Shown here: positions 10,867 through 19,191 of the stretch, in pieces
Layout: each line of letters begins with the position of its first letter
How positions within the stretch are numbered: position 1 is the stretch's first letter
NCBI RefSeq assembly: GCF_025370785.1
Contig: NZ_JAMXFA010000012.1
Location: 62,001 to 126,000 of the forward strand
Direction: 5' to 3'
From: Laspinema olomoucense D3b
GTDB taxonomy: Bacteria > Cyanobacteriota > Cyanobacteriia > Cyanobacteriales > Laspinemataceae
DNA length: 64,000 bases
Position numbers and translations under genes: made by a program
The notes under the pieces: generated by a model
Told to the model about the DNA's origin: nothing
Databases searched by the model: none
Seen by the model: only the letters and a program-made list of their open reading frames with translations

Positions 10867-11592
10867 TTAGTAGCGTTTATTAGGTGGGTTTTCCAAATTG
10901 CCTCCCAATAGGTTGAACTTCCGTAACAGAGTAAAATTATCCGCCGTCAACAAGTCTTGCAACTCCGATACTTGATTGATTAAGTGAATTTCTCGCTCGA
11001 ATTCTTCTTGTAAAATCTCTAGATACCGTTCCGTAGATGTGCCCTGGGGGGTATTTTTTAGCATATGAATCGCCAAATTAATCTTGGAAAGCGGATTTCG
11101 TAAATCTTCGACTAACTTCTTCAACAGGCCGTCTTTCGTCTGACTGAGTTCTTCTAGCTCATACATTTTAGCCTGCAATCCTTCCGCCCTCTGACGCTCC
11201 GTTGCATATTGCTGCATCACCGCCGCTTGTTTATTTAGCCTGGTATTAATCGCTTCTAACAAATCTTTACGGCGGAACGGTTTTGTGATATAATCATCTG
11301 CTCCTAAATTCATACCTTGGCGCAAATCTGCATGATCGGCTTTGGCAGTCAGAAAAATAAACGGAATTGTTGCCGTCGGCGGTGACTCTCGCAGTTGACT
11401 TAATACCCCATGTCCATCTAGTCCAGGCATCATCACATCGCAGAGGATCAAATCCGGCAGATATTTCTGAGCTTGAGCGATGCCTGCGAGTCCATTTTCC
11501 GCCCCAATGGCCTTAAATCCCCCCCCTTCAAGGATTTCCAAGATATTAGTCAAGACGGCTTGTTCATCTTCAATCACCAAAATTGTTTTCAT
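10867..11592 (-). CDS. Response regulator with degenerate histidine-kinase-like tail
   Basis: 241 residues. The N-terminal receiver (about 2-120) is intact, with the phospho-acceptor in LILCDVMMPGLDG and the lysine in DDYITKPFRRK. After a coiled-coil linker (about 125-150) comes a DHp-like helix pair containing LVEDLRNPLSKINLAI. This aligns with the kinase H-box SHELRTPL, but the phosphorylatable His is Glu. There is no ATPase domain. So it looks like a receiver that dimerises through a dead kinase helix, a domain arrangement I believe is common in cyanobacteria (from memory). Its receiver is a close paralogue of the one in the downstream REC-GGDEF-EAL gene, 172 bases away on the same strand. 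The role and partner kinase are unknown. Confidence 0.85.
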   Translation of the reverse strand: MKTILVIEDEQAVLTNILEILEGGGFKAIGAENGLAGIAQAQKYLPDLILCDVMMPGLDGHGVLSQLRESPPTATIPFIFLTAKADHADLRQGMNLGADDYITKPFRRKDLLEAINTRLNKQAAVMQQYATERQRAEGLQAKMYELEELSQTKDGLLKKLVEDLRNPLSKINLAIHMLKNTPQGTSTERYLEILQEEFEREIHLINQVSELQDLLTADNFTLLRKFNLLGGNLENPPNKRY

Positions 11593-11808
11593 CGGTTACA
11601 CTCCAGTTGCTTATCTGGCTTTAAATATAATTTAACTCAGGCTGTTTTATCCCTTAAAGTCCACTTAATTGTTTCTTTATTTATGGAGTCAGCCCGGGAT
11701 TGGCAATTGCTTTTTGCTAACAAGTCACTGTGGAAAGTCATCAGCTTTTAAGGGCTTACTGACAAAATAACCTGGCATTGCATTAGAGTTAGATTGACAT
11801 AAAAACGT

Positions 11809-12051
11809 CTATTGAGCAAGAGTTTCACCCCCTTGAACCCGAGTCTGAAGATGGAGAGAATGGGCCATTTGAATGATAGCCTCAGTCAGGGCCATATTTT
11901 TAGGATTTTTGTCTATACCATCAAGGAAGCCTACAGTTTTGGCTTTTTCGAGGAGAGCATCAGAATCAGCACCATCTTGGGGATAAAATCCGAACCCGAT
12001 GCGGGTGGCGATCGCCATTTCTTGATGCTCCACCCGGAAAGGTACCGATAA
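11809..12051 (-). pseudogene. Remnant of a GGDEF-EAL gene with large internal deletion
   Basis: The frame reads VPFRVEHQEMAIATRIGFGF then YPQDGADSDALLEKAK. This matches the distal part of a GGDEF domain; the neighbouring intact gene has PFCLENREIFITASIGISIY then PQDGEDVDQLMKNA. It then jumps to ALTEAIIQMAHSLHL followed by QTRVQGGETLAQ, matching the end of an EAL domain (ALTHAIIQMAHSLNLKVIAEGVET in the neighbour). Everything between, including the EAL active site, is missing, and a stop precedes the match. It is a decayed paralogue of 8862-10694 and is not expected to be functional. Confidence 0.8.
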
Positions 12052-12183
12052 CTAAGGGCGCAAATTTTCTCGGAAATTATGCCCAAAAATCCTGTTTTCA
12101 TGCGACTCAATCAAGGGGACAATTTCTTTACCCGCCTTGAAGGTTGGCAGGGGTGGCCCGAAACTACAGGGATGGGTGCGTCG

Positions 12184-13761
12184 TCAGTCCCCTCCCCGTT
12201 CACCCTGGGCGATCGCCCCATTTCGCCGGGGGTCACCGGCTGCTTCTATCTCCCCATCCCCTCTCATTCTAACCCCATTTACCCCTCCAAAAAACATATT
12301 TTTTTCTTGCCATTTTATGACCTCTTGGGTCTGGTTCGGCATGACATTGGATAAAGATTCCGGTTCCTCTGTCTCAAAGCCCGGTTCCAGATGAAACACC
12401 CCATTTTCCCAATGAACCCGAGGAGATGCGATCGCCCTTGAAAGATCCATATTAAAATCAATCGCATTAGAAATCACTTGTAAAATCGCCGTCCTAATCC
12501 GATTAGACCCCCCCGAACCCAGAACAATTTCTGGGCGATTGTCTTTCAAAACTATTGTGGGAGCCATCATCGAAGAAAGACGTCTATTGGACGGCCATTG
12601 ATGAAATCCATTAGGGTTTAAATCGGCTTCTCCCAGCATATTATTCACCATAATTCCCGTTTCCGGAATAATGTAAGAAGACCCTTCTCCATTGGAAGTC
12701 GTGACGCTGGCCGCATTCCCTTCTCCATCGATAATACTAATATGCGTGGTACTGCCCAATCGATTACAATCCGACTCCAAAACCCTCACATATTCGGTGC
12801 AATGCTCTGGGGATAAAAACTGATTGCCAAAATCGGGGATATAGAGATTTTCATCATAGCCATTGCTGCGAGCCAGATTAGTTAAACGCATGACATCCCC
12901 TAAGATTTGTAAATGGCGAACACTCCCAAAGCCCACTTCTTGGAAATCAACCGATTCTAATAACTTTAAAGCAAAAGCAATCAGAACCCCCCCCGAACTT
13001 GGGGGAGGATTCGTCAGAAACGTTTCATCCCGATACTGAGTGACTAACGGTTCTCGTTCTATCACCTGATACGCACTTAAATCTTCCCGAGTTAAGTAAC
13101 CGCCCTTCTCTTGACAATCTTTAACGAGTTGTTCGGCGATCGCCCCGTGATAAAATTCCTTAATTCCGGCTTCGGCTAAATACTGTAAAGTCGCCGCCAA
13201 ATCTTTCAGGTAAAGTTTATCCCCCGCTTCTAAGCCGGTTCCCTGGGGAGCATAAATCTGCCTTCCCTCTGGGGAGGCGGTTAAAATCGGATTGAGAATT
13301 TTTAATAAATAGGCTTGAAAAGAATTCAGGATAACGCCCTCAGTAGCATACTGAATTGCCGGTTCAACCACAACCTTAAAGGGTAAGCGTCCTAACTTTT
13401 GGTGAACGGCCAAAACTCCGGCGAGGTTACCCGGAACTCCCATCGAAGCTAAGCCGATATGGAACTCCTGCACCGCGCCGCCAAAATCCACCGGAACGGG
13501 ATAAAAATCTAATTCCTGAGCATTGCGTTTAGAACGAGGAGTTTGAACAAAAAAATCAAACAGCAGATTGCGATCGCGCGTATGGGCGAGGAGAAAACCC
13601 CCACCGGCTGCCGAAGTCAGGCCCGGTTCAGCCACAAAAGATGCTAACATAGCCGCAACCGCCCCATCAAAAGCGTTGCCACCCAATCGCAACATTTCAA
13701 TTCCAGCTTCTGCGGTACAGGGGTGACCGGCGGCAATCATTCCGGGGATAAATTGGCTCAT
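12184..13761 (-). CDS. ggt: Gamma-glutamyltranspeptidase
   Basis: A 525-residue member of the Ntn-hydrolase GGT family, which cleaves gamma-glutamyl bonds of glutathione and related compounds after self-processing into two subunits. The N-terminal family signature is clear: AAGHPCTAEAGIEMLRLGGN then AFDGAVAAMLASFVAEPGLT, followed by AAGGGFLL. The autocleavage and catalytic threonine lies in STTHISIID, near residue 335, followed by the small subunit with NNMLGEADLNP, RRLSSMMAPTIV and GSGGSNRIRTA. No obvious signal peptide is seen, so a cytoplasmic or non-classical location is possible. The length is typical for the cyanobacterial form. It is divergently transcribed from the small membrane-protein gene at 13894, with about 130 bases between. 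Confidence 0.95.
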   Translation of the reverse strand: MSQFIPGMIAAGHPCTAEAGIEMLRLGGNAFDGAVAAMLASFVAEPGLTSAAGGGFLLAHTRDRNLLFDFFVQTPRSKRNAQELDFYPVPVDFGGAVQEFHIGLASMGVPGNLAGVLAVHQKLGRLPFKVVVEPAIQYATEGVILNSFQAYLLKILNPILTASPEGRQIYAPQGTGLEAGDKLYLKDLAATLQYLAEAGIKEFYHGAIAEQLVKDCQEKGGYLTREDLSAYQVIEREPLVTQYRDETFLTNPPPSSGGVLIAFALKLLESVDFQEVGFGSVRHLQILGDVMRLTNLARSNGYDENLYIPDFGNQFLSPEHCTEYVRVLESDCNRLGSTTHISIIDGEGNAASVTTSNGEGSSYIIPETGIMVNNMLGEADLNPNGFHQWPSNRRLSSMMAPTIVLKDNRPEIVLGSGGSNRIRTAILQVISNAIDFNMDLSRAIASPRVHWENGVFHLEPGFETEEPESLSNVMPNQTQEVIKWQEKNMFFGGVNGVRMRGDGEIEAAGDPRRNGAIAQGERGGD

Positions 13762-13893
13762 TAAAACGGTTAAATTGCGATCGCAATGATGAGAGGTTAG
13801 ACCCTAGCAATCATAGCAAAAATATTGATAAACTCAGGGAGTTAGTCAGATGATCTTCAACTCAACTCGGACTCGGCGGGGAGACCCAAAAAG

Positions 13894-14232
13894 ATGCTAA
13901 TCGCAGTCATCATCATTAACCTGATCTTATCGCTAGTATTCTTCTTCGTGGCCTGGAGACTGTGGAAACTCAAACACACAATCAACCAGGCTACCAAATC
14001 GATCCTCAATGCCGATCGCGTCACCTACAATGTCCTCCACGCCACCCCAGCTACCTTAGCCCAAGGAGAACGGGGGACACGCAACTTGCGAACCCAATAT
14101 CAGCAAGTCGAGTTACAACTGTTGCGCTGGCGACAAATCCTGCAACTGCTGAGTTTAGGACAAGCCGCCTGGGTGCGTCAGTCCATCCTCAAGCGCCGAC
14201 CCCGAAAGCAAAAGCTATCCAGAACCTTATAA
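13894..14232 (+). CDS. Small membrane protein, unknown function
   Basis: 112 residues. One strong N-terminal membrane segment (about 2-22, LIAVIIINLILSLVFFFVAW) is followed by a mostly helical, basic cytoplasmic part ending in RRPRKQKLSRTL. I do not recognise a domain. It is the first of three same-strand small genes (with the YtxH-like and DUF948-like proteins) that all combine one N-terminal membrane helix with a helical soluble part. This suggests a shared envelope or membrane role; that is inference. Confidence 0.7.
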   Translation: MLIAVIIINLILSLVFFFVAWRLWKLKHTINQATKSILNADRVTYNVLHATPATLAQGERGTRNLRTQYQQVELQLLRWRQILQLLSLGQAAWVRQSILKRRPRKQKLSRTL

Positions 14233-14343
14233 ACCTACCCCAAAAGATAGAAATAACAGTAAACAGACCCGTAAGTTAAGACAAGGGCTGACTATTCCGG
14301 CAAAAGCCACCTAGAATGTCAATAAGGTTAGAAACTAACTAAA

Positions 14344-14685
14344 ATGGGCAAGAATCGTTCGGTAATTTTTATGGGCGGAATGCTCCTCGGAGCAGCGATC
14401 GGGACCCTCAGCGGGTTGCTGGTGGCCCCCCAAACCTCACGCCAGACGAGGCGCATCTTGAAAAAATCGGCCCAGGCCCTGCCAGAAATCGCAGAAGATG
14501 TCTCCAGCAGTGTCCAGATCCAAGCCGATCGCCTCGGAGCATCTGCCTTGAAAAATTGGGATGAAACCCTCGATCGCCTCCGAGATGCGATCGCCGCTGG
14601 GATTGAAGCCACCCAACAAGAGCGGGAAATCCTAACTAAACCGGAAGTCGAGGTATCCTCCGAGGTGGGCGATCGTCAGCCCTAA
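14344..14685 (+). CDS. YtxH domain-containing protein
   Basis: 113 residues with the YtxH pattern: a short glycine-rich hydrophobic segment (FMGGMLLGAAIGTLSGLLVA), then APQTSRQTRRILKKSAQALP, then a long amphipathic helix. Members are small membrane-anchored proteins with stress-linked expression in other bacteria; no enzymatic function is known. It lies 111 bases after the 112-residue membrane protein and 67 bases before the DUF948-like gene, all on one strand, so an operon is likely. Confidence 0.85.
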   Translation: MGKNRSVIFMGGMLLGAAIGTLSGLLVAPQTSRQTRRILKKSAQALPEIAEDVSSSVQIQADRLGASALKNWDETLDRLRDAIAAGIEATQQEREILTKPEVEVSSEVGDRQP

Positions 14686-14752
14686 TGTTGTCCCTAACAA
14701 GCCCGATTCCCGATTCTGTCTACCCTGAATCCTTCCTAGTAGAACCCGACTT

Positions 14753-15265
14753 GTGACAGACCCTTTGTTTTGGCTTGGACTTTCGTTTTTACTCGTTGCT
14801 GTCAGCCTGATTCTTGTATTGCTGGCGGCACTTCCGACATTGCAGGCGATCGCCCGCGCCGCGCGCAGCGTGGAGAAATTAGCCGATACCCTATCGCGGG
14901 AATTTCCCCCCACCCTCGAAGCGATTCGACTCACCGGCATGGAAATCAGTGACCTTACCGATGATGTCACCGAAGGGGTTCAAAGTGCCAGCAACATGGT
15001 TAAAGAAGTCGATCGCAGTCTCGGCAGCGCCAAACAGCAAGCCAAAAAAGTCCAAATTACCACCCGCAGCCTCTTTACCGGGATGAAAACCGCCTGGAAA
15101 ACCTTTAAGAACACCTCAGAACGACCCAGCAGTTCCCATCGCCGTTCCCCCGATCGCTTACCCCCCTCCCAGCGCAAACCCTTAGAATTCAACGAGCGAT
15201 CCACCCCCCAACCCTATTCCCTTTCCCAAGATCCGGACGAACCCACCGAGGACTACTCAGATTAG
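14753..15265 (+). CDS. DUF948-like single-pass membrane protein
   Basis: 170 residues from a GTG start, since no ATG lies near the beginning of the frame. An N-terminal membrane helix (about 4-30, LFWLGLSFLLVAVSLILVLL) is followed by a heptad-rich helical region (about 30-115) with the DUF948-type pattern LxxLADTLSREFPPTLEAI. The C-terminal tail is disordered and rich in Pro, Ser and Arg. The protein resembles apolipoprotein-like and methyl-accepting-chemotaxis-like coiled coils of unknown function. It is the last gene of the three-gene set and is followed by a terminator-like hairpin. Confidence 0.75.
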   Translation: MTDPLFWLGLSFLLVAVSLILVLLAALPTLQAIARAARSVEKLADTLSREFPPTLEAIRLTGMEISDLTDDVTEGVQSASNMVKEVDRSLGSAKQQAKKVQITTRSLFTGMKTAWKTFKNTSERPSSSHRRSPDRLPPSQRKPLEFNERSTPQPYSLSQDPDEPTEDYSD

Positions 15266-15298
15266 AAATTAACCCTCAAAAATTTTTAAAAAACCTAC

Positions 15299-15330
15299 AA
15301 CCGGCGAGGGTTTGTCACCCCTGCCGGTTT
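15299..15330 (+). terminator. Terminator-like hairpin after the DUF948-like gene
   Basis: AACCGGC...GCCGGTT stem with additional GAGGG/CACCC-type pairing in between and a short T run after it, 33 bases past the stop codon at 15265. Confidence 0.6.
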
Positions 15331-15367
15331 CTGTGTCATGGCGATCGCCCACCCCTCTCCCCTGACA

Positions 15368-15535
15368 ACAGTAGTTTTTTACCCTTAACTGCCTCTTGTC
15401 CCCTCCCCTGATTCTTGGTCCGGGTTAGGGTGGGGTCCTCCGGGTGGCGATACAGTAGATTTTTTACCCTTAACTACCTCTTGTCCCCTCCCCTTGGCAA
15501 GGGGAGGGATAGGGTGGGGTCCTCCGGGTGGCGAT
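15368..15535. repeat. Imperfect 84-bp tandem duplication with CCCCTCCCC...GGGTGGGGT core
   Basis: Two adjacent 84-base copies (15368-15451 and 15452-15535), both beginning ACAGTAG and ending TCCTCCGGGTGGCGAT. The core resembles repeats at 29283-29558 and 54128-54261. The rest of the 15266-15701 gap contains only the terminator-like hairpin and low-complexity sequence. Confidence 0.8.
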
Positions 15536-15701
15536 CGCCCCAACCCTCTCCCCCCGGTGGTCCTTGCCAGAACCCACCGATTTCAGCTACCCTATACCTG
15601 CTAAGCATTAAGTTTTAACACCCCTGCCAACATTTTGGCGACTTTAAAACCCACTTCAAAAATTATTTCAAAATCATCCCATCCCCCCTTCCATTGAAAT
15701 T

Positions 15702-17591
15702 ATGCCCTCCAAAAAACGCGATCGTGAAAACCTCCCCCCTGGGCTCCGTTTACTAGAGAAATTAGTCGCCATTATCGCCTTAGTTAACTTAGTCCTCGTC
15801 CTATTTGACCTCAGCTACGTTCCCGGGCGAGACTTCTACCTCCGGGGCGATTTATTTCTAGAACAATTTAGAACAACCAAACGGGAAAAATATTTAGCCA
15901 AAGTCGATCGCCTCCAAGCCCTCTTACAGGAAAATGGATTAGACGACCCCCAGGTAGAACCCTTATTAGCCGAGTTAAGGGAACAGAGTATTCAACTCGT
16001 TGATGAAGAACGATTTCGGGTGACTGGCAGTTATGGAGCCTTAGAAGAAATCAAAAGTCGCATGGAAAGGGAAATGGGAGCGGAAAATGCCCCCCAAGCC
16101 TTCCTAGCCTTTTGGAATCGTGAATACTTAAATGCCGTGGGATGGCGGCAAGCAATGGATTTTTTTAATCGGGATATCCGATTTTTAATGACCTTTTATG
16201 AACCCCAACTGTTTTATGATGCCGTTAAAGGAATTGAACCCTATCGCGACACCCAAGCCTATCTACAACTCGTCGATAGTCTGACGGTTGAATTACAGCG
16301 GGATGGCTTGCGATCGGACCGAGTAGAACCTTTACTGGGGCAGTTGCGAGAGCGCAGTACAGCCATGATTAACCAAAATTTCTTTGAGCGTGCGCATAAG
16401 AACGGCACATTAGAAGAGATTAAAAATAATATGCGGCGGCATATTTATTCACGCACAGAAAAGCGTCCCCAAGGTCCGCGATTTATTCTGGATGTCATCG
16501 AACTGTTAGCACCGGAAGTCCTCTGGGCGGATAAATCCTCTACTGGTGCTTTCCGAACTTTCTGGAGTCAGGAAAACTTCCAGGCCAACGGATGGGAAAA
16601 TGAATTAGCCTTTTTTAACGAAGAGATTCGCTTCGCCATGCAATCGAATTATTTTCGACATTATGGGATAGCCAATGAATATATTGATCGGTTTTGGCTG
16701 ATTGATATCTTTTTTATGGCTATCTTTTTGGTAGACTTATTATTTAGAAGTTGGTTAATCGTGCGGCGTCATCCTAACATGACGTTAGAAGGGGCGATTT
16801 TATGGCGATGGTATGATTTAATTTTGCTCATCCCCTTTTGGCGATGGTTGCGGGTGATTCCTGTGGTAATTCGACTCAACGAAGCCAATATTTTGAACAT
16901 AGAGTGGGTGCAAAAGCAAGCCCGTTTGGGGTTTGTGGCTAACTTTGCCAAAGAACTGACAGAAGTAGTAGTGGTTCAAACCATTAATCAGATGAAAGGG
17001 AGTGTAGAAAGTGGACAACTGAGCCGGAGTTTATTAGAACCAGCGGAGAAAGAGTATATCAATATTAATGATATTAACGAAGTGCAAGCGATTTCTAATC
17101 GATTGTTAGAAATCACCGTTTGTCGAGTTCTGCCGGAAGTCCAGCCGGATTTACAGGCGCTGCTGTCTCATCAGATGGAAAATACGATGAAATCCTCCGA
17201 GTTGTATCAGAGGATTCAGCAGTTACCGGGGTTTGGGGATTTATCTCATCAAATGGCGGAACAGTTAGTCAAGCGGGTATCCAGACTGGTAACCGAGGGG
17301 CCAGAAAATGCCTATGAGGCGATCGTTCATGCACCCCCTGACCCCGTTGGGGAAAAATTGACTCAGCAACTGGTGGAACATTTTGGAAGTGCTTTGCGAA
17401 AAGAATTGCGAAGAGAAGATACGATCGGGGAATTTGAATATTTGCTGGCGTCTTTACTGGAAGAAATTAAGGTTAACTACGTTCAACAAATGGAAGAATC
17501 CGACCCCGAGGACCTGTTTGAGGAAACCGAAGCCCTTCGCAAACGGGCGAGTAGCAACATCAAGCTGCCTGGAAAGGAGAACAGGGGGTAG
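15702..17591 (+). CDS. Membrane protein with duplicated N-terminal domain and channel-like helices, unknown function
   Basis: 629 residues, family not identified. A membrane helix lies at about residues 19-41. Two copies of a ~130-residue soluble unit follow (about 48-172 and 180-312). Matching elements are VDRLQALLQENGLDDPQVEP with VDSLTVELQRDGLRSDRVEP, GALEEIKSRM with GTLEEIKNNM, and AFLAFWNREYLNAVGWRQAM with AFRTFWSQENFQANGWENEL. Two or three further hydrophobic segments (about 330-400) include WRWYDLILLIPFWRWLRVIP, with arginines spaced as in the S4 helix of voltage-sensing domains, but no pore signature. The C-terminal ~200 residues are helical and acidic. It stands alone between repeats. 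A conserved cyanobacterial membrane protein is likely; a channel or sensor role is only a guess. Confidence 0.8.
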   Translation: MPSKKRDRENLPPGLRLLEKLVAIIALVNLVLVLFDLSYVPGRDFYLRGDLFLEQFRTTKREKYLAKVDRLQALLQENGLDDPQVEPLLAELREQSIQLVDEERFRVTGSYGALEEIKSRMEREMGAENAPQAFLAFWNREYLNAVGWRQAMDFFNRDIRFLMTFYEPQLFYDAVKGIEPYRDTQAYLQLVDSLTVELQRDGLRSDRVEPLLGQLRERSTAMINQNFFERAHKNGTLEEIKNNMRRHIYSRTEKRPQGPRFILDVIELLAPEVLWADKSSTGAFRTFWSQENFQANGWENELAFFNEEIRFAMQSNYFRHYGIANEYIDRFWLIDIFFMAIFLVDLLFRSWLIVRRHPNMTLEGAILWRWYDLILLIPFWRWLRVIPVVIRLNEANILNIEWVQKQARLGFVANFAKELTEVVVVQTINQMKGSVESGQLSRSLLEPAEKEYININDINEVQAISNRLLEITVCRVLPEVQPDLQALLSHQMENTMKSSELYQRIQQLPGFGDLSHQMAEQLVKRVSRLVTEGPENAYEAIVHAPPDPVGEKLTQQLVEHFGSALRKELRREDTIGEFEYLLASLLEEIKVNYVQQMEESDPEDLFEETEALRKRASSNIKLPGKENRG

Positions 17592-17599
17592 AGGAGTGA

Positions 17600-17813
17600 A
17601 TTTTGTTGGTTGTCATTGGTTGTTGGTCATTGGTCCTTGGTCATTTGTCGGTTGTCATTTGTCAAGAGACCAACAACCAACGACCAACAACCAACAACCA
17701 ATGACCAACAACCAACAACCAACGACCAACGACCAATGACCAACAACCAATGACAAATGACCAACGACCAATGACCAACAACCAATGACCAACAACCAAC
17801 GACCAGTTGAGAC
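17600..17813. repeat. 7-nt-periodic repeat tract with opposed arms (TTGGTCA / CCAATGA type)
   Basis: The left half consists of heptamers such as TTGGTTG and TTGGTCA; the right half consists of their complements (CCAACAA, CCAATGA, CCAACGA). The tract could fold into a long hairpin. It starts a few bases after the stop at 17591. A second tract of this kind follows infB, and a short one lies near 43320-43370. Confidence 0.85.
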
Positions 17814-17839
17814 CATATCGGTCAATCCCTGGGGAGATC

Positions 17840-18285
17840 GTGTAAAATGGAACAACAAAGGCATTCAACCACTAGATAGTCGAGAATAGGGGGCCGAATG
17901 GCCTGACTATCGGAAATCGTCTACTTCCCCCAGGGTGCGTTAAGTGCATTCCGTCAGAGGTGGGATGGCGATCGCCCCTGTCTAACCGGCAAGCTCGCTC
18001 CTAAAAGACTGGCATCTCCAAAAGAGTAACCGTAAAATTGGAGTGGGGCATCTAGGAAAGCGGGCAGGTTTAGTGCGAACCGGAGGGGAAACGGTTCCCC
18101 CCGGGCCGCCAGAAACCGCTCAAGCTGGAAGGCCCCCGAACGGTTGAACTCGACTGAAGCAGTCCCTAGGGCATTGGAATATGCAATAGGGGAAGCCAAA
18201 TCAGCCGCGATCGCCCAGGCTAAACTGACAGAGACTCCGATCTAAACTCTGTTGGTCCCTGGCCCACCAGCGGTTAGATCGCGCC
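17840..18285 (+). other. Gene-free region with several stable hairpins, possible structured RNA or element remnant
   Basis: No convincing protein is seen in either strand. Local stems include GAACCG...CGGTTC near 18079-18099 and CGATCTAA...TTAGATCG near 18238-18281. The segment near 18138-18185 resembles, from memory only, sequence found downstream of tnpB-type transposon genes in cyanobacteria. No Cys-rich tnpB end is present here. The identity is open. Confidence 0.3.
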
Positions 18286-18446
18286 CTCCTTCCCCGGAAA
18301 GCCACCCCAAAGGCTTGCCGTCAGAGCGTGCAAGTTGATTTTTACTGTCTAAGCACCAACCCGTGATAGACCCAAGAAATCCCTGCCGCCAAAGGGAAGA
18401 GAACACCGTTCATTCCCAAACTTCTGTGAAGAGTTATTTCGCTTTG

Positions 18447-18471
18447 AAGTGGGTCAACCCCCACTTTTTTT
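18447..18471 (+). promoter_or_regulatory. Intrinsic-terminator-like hairpin in the rimP leader (possible attenuator)
   Basis: A perfect 7-bp stem AAGTGGG/CCCACTT with a 6-base loop and a run of seven T, ending only 15 bases before the rimP ATG. As a plain terminator it would separate rimP from upstream transcription. Placed this close to the start it may also act as an attenuator or translation-control hairpin. Confidence 0.6.
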
Positions 18472-18486
18472 GTTCAAATCTGTCTC

Positions 18487-18951
18487 ATGACTCATCCCCT
18501 GATCCCACAAATTATCGAAATCGCTACCCCCATCGCCGACTCTCTCGGATTAGAAGTGGTGGCAGCGGTCTTTCATACCAACCTGAATCCGCCCGTACTG
18601 CGAGTGGACATCCGCAACTACAGCACAGATACCAGTTTGGATGACTGCGAACGCATGAGCAAGGCGTTGGAAAGCAGCTTAGACGAACGGGAGTTAATCC
18701 CGGATACCTACGTTTTAGAAATTTCCAGTCCTGGAATCTCGCGGCAGCTCACCACAGACCGAGAATTTATCTCCTTCAAAGGGTTTCCCGCAGTCGTGGA
18801 AACCCTAGAACCCTATCAGGGGCATACAGAGTGGAAAGGTAGACTCGTGAAGCGGGACGAAACTGCCGTTTATCTCAACCGTAAAGGTCGAGTAACAGCA
18901 ATTCCGCGACCCCTCATCAATAAAGTGCAACTCGTAGATCGAGAAGAATAA
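18487..18951 (+). CDS. rimP: Ribosome maturation factor RimP
   Basis: 154 residues, the normal length. RimP helps assemble the 30S ribosomal subunit in the cytoplasm. The N-terminal domain (about 1-90) shows the family pattern [35 protein letters not shown] and the strongly conserved [14 protein letters not shown]. The C-terminal SH3-like domain follows (about 92-152, including [16 protein letters not shown]). It is the first gene of the rimP-nusA-ylxR-infB set, the order found in most bacteria. A strong hairpin with a T run sits just before its start. Confidence 0.97.
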   Translation: MTHPLIPQIIEIATPIADSLGLEVVAAVFHTNLNPPVLRVDIRNYSTDTSLDDCERMSKALESSLDERELIPDTYVLEISSPGISRQLTTDREFISFKGFPAVVETLEPYQGHTEWKGRLVKRDETAVYLNRKGRVTAIPRPLINKVQLVDREE

Positions 18952-19017
18952 CCAAGGACAGGTTCGCATCAGCAAAGGTAGGCAGATCCCTAGGGGGTTG
19001 GCACAGGAGAGGGAAGA

Positions 19018-19088
19018 CAACCCGATTTCTTGACCCAATCTCTACTCATGAGCAACTTTCTTTGGGCCAGAAACCCGGTTTCTTGTCC
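19018..19088. repeat. Dispersed ~70-nt inverted repeat, AGAAACCGGGTTTCTT family (copy 2)
   Basis: The left arm (AACCCGATTTCTTG, slightly decayed) and the right arm AGAAACCCGGTTTCTTG flank a middle containing CTCATGAGCAAC, very like the copy at 31375-31446. It lies in the rimP-nusA gap, and its ATG gives nusA a spurious 5' extension of the reading frame. Confidence 0.8.
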
Positions 19089-19191
19089 GATTGATCTCAT
19101 CACCGAGGCCCTAGGAGATCCTGAACAAAGAGCGTTTGGAATCCTCGTCCTGTTATCTCTAACTCTAAATAGAACAACGGAGGCAAGTATT

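Noticed and set aside
12079-12394. Plus-strand frames near the end of ggt
   Set aside because: They are antisense to the C-terminal coding part of ggt and have no features.
17954-18199. 81-residue minus-strand reading frame before rimP
   Set aside because: No domain, no ribosome-binding site, and it lies in the structured-looking region; more likely a chance frame.
19030-19191. Upstream extension of nusA
   Set aside because: The extra 54 codons run through a dispersed repeat; the conserved NusA start with a good ribosome-binding site is at 19192.
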